Positions 8,906 to 15,430 of a DNA stretch of 42,847 nucleotides are shown here, piece after piece. This DNA is from an uncultured Clostridia bacterium. GTDB lineage: Bacteria; Bacillota; Clostridia; Christensenellales; Borkfalkiaceae. Numbering within the stretch: the first letter of the stretch is position 1; the number at the start of each line of letters is the position of its first letter. Made by a program: the position numbers and the translations under genes. The notes beneath the pieces were generated by a model. It ran no database searches. It saw only the letters and a list, made by a program, of their open reading frames with translations, and had not been told where the DNA came from. The stretch spans positions 1 to 42,847 of the forward strand of contig CANRDK010000002.1 of assembly GCA_947629345.1 (NCBI GenBank). The letters are read 5' to 3'.

Positions 8906-10030
8906 TTATTTCATGATCTCCACGATCGCGTCGAGCTGTTCGGCGGGAACGCCGTTCAGGATCAGGCAATTTCTGATCTTTTCGGAGAGCGTTTCCCCCT
9001 CCGATTTCTCGATCGTATCGAGATATTTGCTCCTGATGCCCGAAAGTTCTCTCGCTCCCCCGATCTTGCCGAAGTTGGAGAAGAGATAATCGCGGTAGAG
9101 GTCCTCTTCGCTCACGCCGAGCAGACCGTTGATGAGAAAGGCGAACATGCCCGTCCTGTCCGTGCCGATATTGCAGTGGAAGATGAGCGGATAATTGCTC
9201 TCGTCCGCGGCAAGTTCAAAGAATCTCCTGACAGAGGCAAGGTTGCTCAGCAGATAGTTGCCCACGTTCCACTCGAGCTCCACATTCTCATATCTTACGA
9301 GATCGCCGAGCGGGCTCGAGGTGATCCCGCCCGTTTCGTGGTTATGGGCCTCCTTCATGCGGAAATCGATCTCCGTGCAGATGCCGAGTTCATAGAGCAT
9401 TGTATCTATCCCCTTCTCCGTGATCTCGATCTCGGGGGTCGCCGTTTCGCTCTTGTTCAGCCTGCCGCAGCGGAACATCATGCCCTGCTTCACCCTGCCG
9501 CCGTCCGCGGTTTTATAGCCGCCAAGGTCTCTGATATTCGTGACCCCGTCCACATAGAGATTGCGAGGCCCGACGTCGTCCGTCTCAAAGATCTCAACGG
9601 GTGAGACTGACTTTTTGCCGTCTGAAAAGTTTGCGGTGACCCGCCAATAGTAGACGGTATCGAGGCAGAGATTTGTGATCTCGCAGAAAGTTTCCTCCGT
9701 TTTCAGGGAGACCGCACGGGAGAAATCGGGGTCCATCGCATATTCAAAGGTGTAATCCTTGATAACGGCGTCCGTCCCCTTCGGCGATACGCTCCAATCG
9801 AGACGGAGACTCTCGGGGCGGCTGAGTTCCGCCTGCCCCTTGGCATATTTTAAAATATTGTTATAGTCGTCCGCGAGATAGGAACTCTGGAGCTCTGTAT
9901 GCAGATCGACTTTCCCGTCAATCTCAGTCAGGTCCCAATCGGCCGAAACTCCCTCGGCGCCGCAACTGCAGAGCGCGATCACGGCGCACAGCAGCATGGA
10001 TAAAACTGCCAAAAGTCCTCTCTTTTTCAT
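8906..10030 (-). CDS. Lipoprotein tyrosine/dual-specificity phosphatase
   Basis: 374 residues from the ATG at 10030, behind AAAGGAGGAG; the ORF-track start is 15 codons too early. A signal peptide (KKRGLLAVLSMLLCAVIAL) ends in a lipobox-like LCSC, so the protein is probably membrane-anchored outside the cell. Residues around 55-150 look like a fibronectin type III-like module (FEYAMDPDFSRAV, VYYWRVTANFSDG). The C-terminal part matches the PF13350-type tyrosine phosphatases: NIRDLGGYKTADGGRVKQGMMFRCG and the active-site loop HCNIGTDRTG, with catalytic Cys and Arg. The substrate is unknown; it could be a phosphoprotein or phosphoinositide. It lies 41 bases after the methyltransferase gene. Confidence 0.88.
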   Translation of the reverse strand: MKKRGLLAVLSMLLCAVIALCSCGAEGVSADWDLTEIDGKVDLHTELQSSYLADDYNNILKYAKGQAELSRPESLRLDWSVSPKGTDAVIKDYTFEYAMDPDFSRAVSLKTEETFCEITNLCLDTVYYWRVTANFSDGKKSVSPVEIFETDDVGPRNLYVDGVTNIRDLGGYKTADGGRVKQGMMFRCGRLNKSETATPEIEITEKGIDTMLYELGICTEIDFRMKEAHNHETGGITSSPLGDLVRYENVELEWNVGNYLLSNLASVRRFFELAADESNYPLIFHCNIGTDRTGMFAFLINGLLGVSEEDLYRDYLFSNFGKIGGARELSGIRSKYLDTIEKSEGETLSEKIRNCLILNGVPAEQLDAIVEIMK

Positions 10031-10071
10031 TGAAACTCCTCCTTTCTTGTGGTATAAGATGATTGCACTGC

Positions 10072-10944
10072 TCACTTTCTGATCTTTGCGAGGAAGAAGC
10101 CCTCATAGCGTTCCGTCGGACAGACGCAGATCGTGCCGTCTGCGGAGGGCAAGAGAGGGATCCCCTCAAACGCCTCAATGGGTTCAAGGCGGGCGTCCGT
10201 CCCCTTCAGCGCACGCATCAGGACCTCTTCATTCTCCCTTTTCAGGACAGAACAGGTGGAATAGACCATTTCTCCCCCTTTTTTGAGAAGTTTTATGGCT
10301 TTTTTGAGCAATTTCTCCTGCAGGACGGCACATTTTTCCACAAATGCGGCGTCGATACGGGCCTCCCTCTCGGCAGAGACTGTCCCGCTTCCGCTGCACG
10401 GGGCGTCGAGCAGGATCTTGTCGAAGGAGAAAAAGTCGTCGAGGAGGAGAGCGTCTTTGCAGATGGCAGAAACTCTCCCCGCTCCCTGCCGCTGCAGATT
10501 GAAGATCAGCCGCTGAAAACGGTTTTTATCCCGCTCGCAGGCGGTGATGAGCGCCTTTCCGTCGGAGAGGGCCAATAGCTCCGTCGTCTTTCCCCCGGGC
10601 GCGGCCGTCATGTCGAGCACACTCTCCCCCTCTTTGGGGGCGAGATAGAGAGGCGGGAGCATGGATGAAAGGCTCTGGAGATAGACTTTTCCCTCTTCAT
10701 AGAGGGGTGTATGCCAAAGGTCCTCCTCGCGGATGTCCCTCATGATGAGGGCGGAGCTCAGCCAATCCACCTCATCAAATGAAAATCCCGCCTGAAAAAG
10801 GGCAGATTTCCCCTCTTCGGCGGGCATTTTTAAAGAATTGATGCGGAGCGTCACGGGACGGGCACGGCAATAACCCGCCTCGATCCTCTCGGTGACGGGT
10901 GCGCCGTAATCGGCAAGGAGCAGCGCGTGGAGCTGTTCGTTCAC
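10072..10944 (-). CDS. RNA (cytosine-5) methyltransferase, NOL1/NOP2/Sun (RsmF-like)
   Basis: AdoMet-dependent methylation of a cytosine in rRNA or tRNA. About 290 residues. The AdoMet site is VLDMTAAPGGKTTEL. The two family cysteines are in motif IV DAPCSGSGT and motif VI STCSV. The N-terminus (RPVTLRINSLK) matches RsmF-type proteins. The start is uncertain between GTG 10962 (ORF track) and GTG 10944. I prefer 10944, where GTGA overlaps the flavodoxin stop and a GGGGA site is at the right distance. The long C-terminal PUA-like extension of RsmF is absent, so the exact RNA target is not predictable. Confidence 0.9.
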   Translation of the reverse strand: MNEQLHALLLADYGAPVTERIEAGYCRARPVTLRINSLKMPAEEGKSALFQAGFSFDEVDWLSSALIMRDIREEDLWHTPLYEEGKVYLQSLSSMLPPLYLAPKEGESVLDMTAAPGGKTTELLALSDGKALITACERDKNRFQRLIFNLQRQGAGRVSAICKDALLLDDFFSFDKILLDAPCSGSGTVSAEREARIDAAFVEKCAVLQEKLLKKAIKLLKKGGEMVYSTCSVLKRENEEVLMRALKGTDARLEPIEAFEGIPLLPSADGTICVCPTERYEGFFLAKIRK

Positions 10945-11414
10945 TTGAGATCCCCGATCCACGCGTCGATGACGCTCATGGGCGTAACAAGAGTCTTTTC
11001 CTCAAATTTGACATTCAGGATCGGCCCTACAGTCGCACCGCGGAGGGCCTTTTTGAAGTCGCTCGGGGTGTGGCCGAGCCAACCGCCGTTCGTCGCAAAG
11101 GGATAGACGGTCTTTCCCTTCCAATCGACGCTCTTGAGGAAGGATTTGACGGCGGGTGCGTATGTATACCACCAGACGGGGGTGCCGAGAACGATCTCGT
11201 CGTACTCCTGCACATTGACGCCCAGCGCATAGAGCTGGGGAACATAGCCGCTCTCCACCTCTCTCTTGCCGAGGCTGACGAGCACGTCGTAATCGTCGGG
11301 ATAGGTCTTAATCGTGCGGATCTCCGCGATATCTGCGCCGATATCCTTTGCGATCTTCCGCGCGATCGACCGCGTGTTTCCGCCAAAGGAATAATAGACC
11401 ACAAGTTTTTTCAT
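10941..11414 (-). CDS. Flavodoxin family protein
   Basis: 157 residues from the ATG at 11414, behind AGGAGGGGAA. The FMN phosphate loop is in VVYYSFGGNTRSIARKIA. The other flavin-contact regions are LGTPVWWYTYAPAVKSFL and FATNGGW. This is the short flavodoxin-like family of clostridia, probably an electron carrier or small flavin reductase in the cytoplasm. It is co-oriented with and 19 bases downstream of the CobW-like genes. A functional link to metal handling is possible but unproved. The redox partner is unknown. Confidence 0.9.
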   Translation of the reverse strand: MKKLVVYYSFGGNTRSIARKIAKDIGADIAEIRTIKTYPDDYDVLVSLGKREVESGYVPQLYALGVNVQEYDEIVLGTPVWWYTYAPAVKSFLKSVDWKGKTVYPFATNGGWLGHTPSDFKKALRGATVGPILNVKFEEKTLVTPMSVIDAWIGDLK

Positions 11415-11433
11415 GTGTTCCCCTCCTGTTTCA

Positions 11434-12384
11434 TCAATAAAAGGTCGCCACAGCCTCCTCATCGGGGAGAGGCTGCGTATGCTCGGCCTGCAAGATCTTC
11501 AACACGGGCCCCTTGCCGCCATAGAGCTTGTGCGGTTCGATATCCACCCGCGCCGTGATCTCTAACCATTCGTTCGTGCGGACCTGAAAATACGGCTCCC
11601 CGATACAGACAAGCCCATGAAAGGCGATATCGGCCGCACAGCAGGTCATGACGAGCCGACCGATGCCGAACGTGCCCGCTTTCATCTTTCTGTCGAGGGC
11701 GACAATGCCCTTGAAATGCACCGTCTTTCCCTCGTAGTTGTCCTCCATTTCACGGATATCACGATAGAAATAGGCGTAGTCCCTGTCCTCGATATTGATG
11801 ACGGGAGCGTTGATGTCGTAGGGAAGCGGATCCTCGATGTCGTCGTATTCCGCCCTGCCGCCGATATATTCATAGACGATATCGGGCCTGCGGGAGGCGG
11901 CGCGGACGATCTTGTGGAATTCCTCCTTCCTGAGATTCGGCTGAAAGCGGTTGAATACCACCATGTCGGCAAATTGGATCTTGTCATAGACGAGCTGCCG
12001 CATGTTGGCGTTATAGTTGATGAAACTGTTCGCATCGAAGAAGGTCATCACCTGCGCGATGAGCCAGCCGTCGGGCATCGCCTCAAAGAACTTTTGAAGC
12101 AGCATCATGCCGTTCCATTCCACAACGACGCGATCGATCTTGTTCTCCTTTGCGATGCGCGTGAAATAGGGCGCGTTGAGCTTGTCTTCATCCGCCTTGA
12201 CAACGACGTATTTCCGCACGGCAAAGCGGGAAGGAGTGTATTCCTCCTCCCCCTCTTCGCAGACGAGAAGGAGGGTCTTCTCCCCCGAATCAAAACGCTC
12301 GTCCTCGAATGTTTCCTGAATGAATTTCGTCTTACCCGCATCGAGAAAGCCCAAAAACAGGTAGACGGGAACCTCTTTCGGCAT
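11434..12384 (-). CDS. G3E-type P-loop protein with DUF1980/TIGR03943-like C-terminal domain
   Basis: 316 residues. The N-terminal half resembles CobW/G3E GTPases, with a Walker A loop in YLFLGFLDAGKTKFIQE and a Walker B-like VVVEWNG. The CxCC metal motif expected after the first beta strands is absent. From about residue 215 the sequence changes to VHFKGIVALDRKM, then FGIGRLVMTCCAADIAFHGLVC. This resembles the C-terminal domain of the YcgQ/DUF1980 family, whose members are linked to metal-related permeases. The ATG at 12384 follows GGGGTAAATT and lies three bases after the His-rich neighbour's stop, so the two are almost certainly translated together. Probable role is metal delivery or sensing; the metal is not determinable, zinc being the best guess. 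Confidence 0.8.
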   Translation of the reverse strand: MPKEVPVYLFLGFLDAGKTKFIQETFEDERFDSGEKTLLLVCEEGEEEYTPSRFAVRKYVVVKADEDKLNAPYFTRIAKENKIDRVVVEWNGMMLLQKFFEAMPDGWLIAQVMTFFDANSFINYNANMRQLVYDKIQFADMVVFNRFQPNLRKEEFHKIVRAASRRPDIVYEYIGGRAEYDDIEDPLPYDINAPVINIEDRDYAYFYRDIREMEDNYEGKTVHFKGIVALDRKMKAGTFGIGRLVMTCCAADIAFHGLVCIGEPYFQVRTNEWLEITARVDIEPHKLYGGKGPVLKILQAEHTQPLPDEEAVATFY

Positions 12385-12387
12385 AAT

Positions 12388-13503
12388 TTACCCCAAAAAC
12401 AGCGTTTTCAGCTTTTCTTCATCGATATGACAGCCGATGACGCAAAGCCTGCCCGTGACGGCGGGCGCACCCGCGCGGAGATCGGGTTCGCCGGGAACAA
12501 AGTCGAAATAGATCCACTCGTTTCCGCCGTTGACATACCCCTTTGCGCGGAGGATCTCGCCGTATTCCCCCGAATCGAGCGCGGCGAGGGCGCTGTCGAG
12601 TTCCCCTTTCGTAAAAGTCTTTGCCGTCTCGACGCCCCAGCTCGTGAAGATCTCGTCGGCGTCATGGTCGTGATGGTGGTGATGGTGGTGGTGATAGTGA
12701 TGTTCGTGCTCATCTTCGTCGTCGTCATCGTCATGGTGATGGTGGTGCTCGTGCTCCTCTTCCTCATCGTCATCATGGTGGTGGCATTCACATTCGCCGT
12801 CCTCGTCGTGATGATGGTGATGGTGCTCATGCTCCTCTTCATCGTCATCATCGTCGTCGTCATGGTGATGATGGTGATGATGGTGATGACATTCGCACTC
12901 GTCATCGTCGTCATCATCATCGTGCGCCTCGGCGGCAAGTTTTTCGAGCTCGGCCTTGAGGCTGTCTGTCTTTTGCATGGCGAGGAGAATATCTTTCCCG
13001 TCGAGAGCATCCCAATCCGTCGTGATGACGGTGACATTCGTCTGCTCCTTCAGAAGCGCGGCGGCCTCCTCCGTCTTTGCGGGGTCGGCAGTGTGCGAGA
13101 GCACGATACAGCTTGCATTCTTCACCTGATCGAGGAAGAATTCGCCGAAATTCTTCAGATAGACCTTGCATTTCTTTGCGTCAACGACGGTGCAGAACGC
13201 GTTGAGCACGCCGTCAGGCACCTCCGCACGCTGCACGGCCTTGATGACGTCGGAGAGCTTTCCGACGCCGGAGGGCTCGATGAGGATGCGGTCGGGATGA
13301 AATTCGTTTGCAACCTTTTTAAGAGCCTCAGCGAAATCCCCGACAAGCGAACAGCAGATACAGCCCGAGTTCATCTCTGTGATCTCGATGCCTGCTTCCT
13401 TCAAAAATCCGCCGTCCACGCCGATCTCGCCGAACTCATTTTCGATGAGCACGACCTTTTCGCCGCTATAGGCCTCTTTGAGAAGTTTATCGATTTTGAT
13501 CAT
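12388..13503 (-). CDS. CobW/G3E-like metallochaperone with His/Asp-rich domain, lacking Walker A
   Basis: 371 residues. The sequence GEKVVLIENEFGEIGVDGGFLKEAG, then NSGCICCSL with the CxCC motif at residues 48-51, and LIEPSGVGKLSDV are diagnostic of the G3E family. The usual opening beta strand and GxxGxGKT loop are missing: the protein reads MIKIDKLLKEAYSG, as if about 15 residues had been removed in frame. The ATG has an AAGGA site and an in-frame stop upstream, so the loop is not hidden by a late start. Residues about 194-283 contain nearly forty His interleaved with Asp, Glu and two CEC motifs, a likely metal reservoir. The C-terminus (GELDSALAALDSGEYGEILRAKGYV) is the CobW C-terminal domain. 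Located between the M29 peptidase and the P-loop partner. Confidence 0.9.
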   Translation of the reverse strand: MIKIDKLLKEAYSGEKVVLIENEFGEIGVDGGFLKEAGIEITEMNSGCICCSLVGDFAEALKKVANEFHPDRILIEPSGVGKLSDVIKAVQRAEVPDGVLNAFCTVVDAKKCKVYLKNFGEFFLDQVKNASCIVLSHTADPAKTEEAAALLKEQTNVTVITTDWDALDGKDILLAMQKTDSLKAELEKLAAEAHDDDDDDDECECHHHHHHHHHDDDDDDDEEEHEHHHHHHDEDGECECHHHDDDEEEEHEHHHHHDDDDDEDEHEHHYHHHHHHHHDHDADEIFTSWGVETAKTFTKGELDSALAALDSGEYGEILRAKGYVNGGNEWIYFDFVPGEPDLRAGAPAVTGRLCVIGCHIDEEKLKTLFLG

Positions 13504-13539
13504 TTTATTCCTTCTTTTTTTGCAAAATAATATTTTCGA

Positions 13540-14769
13540 TCAGAACGCCCAGTTGCCGTTCTTAAAGATCGGGACCCTGTCGCCGCTCTTCGTGACGCCG
13601 ACAATTTCGAGATCTTCGCTCCCGATCATGAAATCGACGTGGATCGTGCTGTCGTTGATCCCCTTCTCCTTGAGCTGTTCCTTCGTCATGGTCTCGTAGC
13701 CTCTGACGCATTCGTTGAAGCCCCTGCCGAGCGCAAGGTGGCAGCTTGCATTCTCGTCGAAGAGGGTGTTGTAGAAGAGGAGCCCCGTATTGTTGATGGG
13801 AGAATCGTAGGCGATGAGGGCGCATTCGCCGAGCATCTTCGCCCCTTCGTCCATCGAGATCATCTTATCGAGGAGTTCCTGATTCTTCTTTGCCTTGACC
13901 TCGACGACTTTGCCGCCCTCAAAGCGGACGGAGAAATCCTCGATGAGTTCCCCCTGATAGGAGAGCGGCTTCGTGGAATAGACGATGCCCTCCGCATCCC
14001 CCGCCTTGGGCGAGATAAAGATCTCTTCGCTCGGGATATTCGGATTGAAGGTTGCGCCCCCGAGCGTTTCCTCGCTTCCGCCGCAGAACTGGCTGCCGTC
14101 GATGAGTCCGACTCTGAAATCGGTGCCGTTTTTGGACTTATATTCGAGGGAGGCGAGCTTGAGGCGGTTGAGATGGTCGCACTTTTCGCCGAGTTCATCG
14201 TTGTGGCGGTGCCAATCCTTCACGGGGTCGGGCCCGTCCGCACGGGAAGCGGAAAGGATCGCGTCCCAAAGACGCTCCACGGCGCTGCTCGACGTCGGCG
14301 CGTCGGGGAAAACCTTCTTGGCCCATGCCTTGGAGGGCACGGCGGCGATACACCACTGGTATTTGTTCTCCATTTCGTCGCGGATGGGCTTGATGACCTT
14401 GGAGCGCGACATTCTGACCGCCGTAAATTTCTCCTGATCGAGCCCCTTCAAACCGTCGGGATCCGCCGATTCGAGGTAGAGCATGGCGGGAAGCTGTTCC
14501 TTTCTGTATTCGAGCTTTTCGATCTCCCACTTTGCGAATGCTTCGAGGGATTCCTGCTTCTGATATTTGTAGTGCGTGGTGGTGAGCGGCTGGTGGGACC
14601 AATCGACCGTGACCTTCCCCGCACCCGCGCGGTAAAGTTCCTCTACGACCATTTCAACGAATTCGGGTTGGTCGAGTTCTGCCTGCACGACGACCCACTG
14701 TCCCTTTTTGACGTTGATCCCCGTTTTGGCAAGAAGTTTTGCATACCTTCTGAGCTGAAGTTTGTTCAC
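13540..14769 (-). CDS. Aminopeptidase, M29 family
   Basis: Metal-dependent cytosolic aminopeptidase of the AmpS/AmpT type. 409 residues, full length. Candidate metal ligands are visible in NPNIPSEEIFISP, KMLGECALI, ASCHLALG, and STIHVDFMIGSEDLEI (His and Asp). The start is GTG at 14769, supported by AAGGAG eight bases upstream. It is the first gene of the run M29-CobW-CobW2-flavodoxin-methyltransferase-phosphatase, behind a strong promoter. Its position at the head of a putative metal-handling operon fits a metalloenzyme, but this is inference. Confidence 0.95.
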   Translation of the reverse strand: MNKLQLRRYAKLLAKTGINVKKGQWVVVQAELDQPEFVEMVVEELYRAGAGKVTVDWSHQPLTTTHYKYQKQESLEAFAKWEIEKLEYRKEQLPAMLYLESADPDGLKGLDQEKFTAVRMSRSKVIKPIRDEMENKYQWCIAAVPSKAWAKKVFPDAPTSSSAVERLWDAILSASRADGPDPVKDWHRHNDELGEKCDHLNRLKLASLEYKSKNGTDFRVGLIDGSQFCGGSEETLGGATFNPNIPSEEIFISPKAGDAEGIVYSTKPLSYQGELIEDFSVRFEGGKVVEVKAKKNQELLDKMISMDEGAKMLGECALIAYDSPINNTGLLFYNTLFDENASCHLALGRGFNECVRGYETMTKEQLKEKGINDSTIHVDFMIGSEDLEIVGVTKSGDRVPIFKNGNWAF

Positions 14770-14811
14770 TTGTCTGTCTCCTTATATTAAAATGTAATTG
14801 TCTACTCTAAT

Positions 14812-14839
14812 ATTATAACCTATTTTTTGCCAATGTCAA
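14812..14839 (-). promoter_or_regulatory. Promoter of the M29 peptidase operon
   Basis: Minus strand TTGACA, 16 bases, TATAAT, 42 bases upstream of the GTG start. It probably drives the whole run down to the phosphatase gene, since the intergenic gaps are small (36, 3, 19, overlap, 41 bases). Confidence 0.88.
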
Positions 14840-14895
14840 CCGCATAGCGGAAAATCGTAAAAAATGGTTTTGAAATTTCGATTTTTGACATTTTG

Positions 14896-14924
14896 CATAG
14901 TACTATGTCAGATATAGTACTATG
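14896..14924. repeat. Tandem double copy of the CATAGTACTATG repeat
   Basis: CATAGTACTATG, five bases, TATAGTACTATG; the two palindromes are 17 bases apart. The nrdG stop codon lies inside it, and its last residues IVLYLT are read from the repeat. Read on the minus strand, the stretch TCTGACATAGTACTATGCAA is shared with the copies at 27935 and 33682. Confidence 0.85.
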
Positions 14925-15418
14925 TTCCCGCTCTCCATTGTCCGCTTTAAATCGAGGATGCGCTGGTTGGAGGAGCCGCGGAACTTGAGGCGAATGTCCT
15001 TCAGTTCCTCTATAAAGGGCCCGTCCACGAGGATGTCGATCTCCTTGAGGAGTTCTCTTACCCCCTCTCCGTCGTCCTCTTTGAGCGTTCCGCCGCTGTA
15101 GGTATACCCCGTATAACACCAGACGCTCTTTTGGGGAAATCTTTGGCGGTACCGCTTCAGGAAAGGAAGGAGCGCCGCCCTGTTCTCGGGTTCAAAGGGA
15201 TCGCCGCCGAGAAGAGAGAGCCCTGCAATGTAATCGGGAGAGAGCGCTTCAAAGATCTCCGCCTCCGTCTCCTCCGTAAAGGGTTTTCCGTACGAAAAAT
15301 CCCATGCCACGGCGTTGAAACAGCCCTTGCAGTGTCTTCTGCAACCCGAAACAAAGAGGGAGACTCTGACCCCCTCTCCGTTTGCAATATCACATTTTTT
15401 GATTTCGGCGTAGTTCAT
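14903..15418 (-). CDS. nrdG: Anaerobic ribonucleotide reductase activating protein
   Basis: Radical SAM activase that installs the glycyl radical on NrdD. 171 residues. The iron-sulfur cluster motif CxxxCxxC is in SGCRRHCKGC, followed by FNAVAWDF. SLLGGDPFEPENR is the AdoMet-contact region and VDGPFIEE is a family signature. The start at 15418 lies 13 bases after nrdD, so the two are co-transcribed. The last six residues are encoded within the CATAGTACTATG repeat, so the C-terminus may have been altered by the repeat. No strong terminator was found downstream. Confidence 0.95.
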   Translation of the reverse strand: MNYAEIKKCDIANGEGVRVSLFVSGCRRHCKGCFNAVAWDFSYGKPFTEETEAEIFEALSPDYIAGLSLLGGDPFEPENRAALLPFLKRYRQRFPQKSVWCYTGYTYSGGTLKEDDGEGVRELLKEIDILVDGPFIEELKDIRLKFRGSSNQRILDLKRTMESGNIVLYLT

Positions 15419-15430
15419 GTCTTAAATAGA

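Noticed and set aside
12655-12925. Possible CRISPR or microsatellite array
   Set aside because: Repetition is explained by His/Asp codons in an open frame; there is no regular repeat-spacer pattern.
11617-13530. 637-codon plus-strand ORF rich in Val and Met
   Set aside because: It is the antisense shadow of the two CobW-like genes; the VMVVMV runs are the reverse of His/Asp codons.
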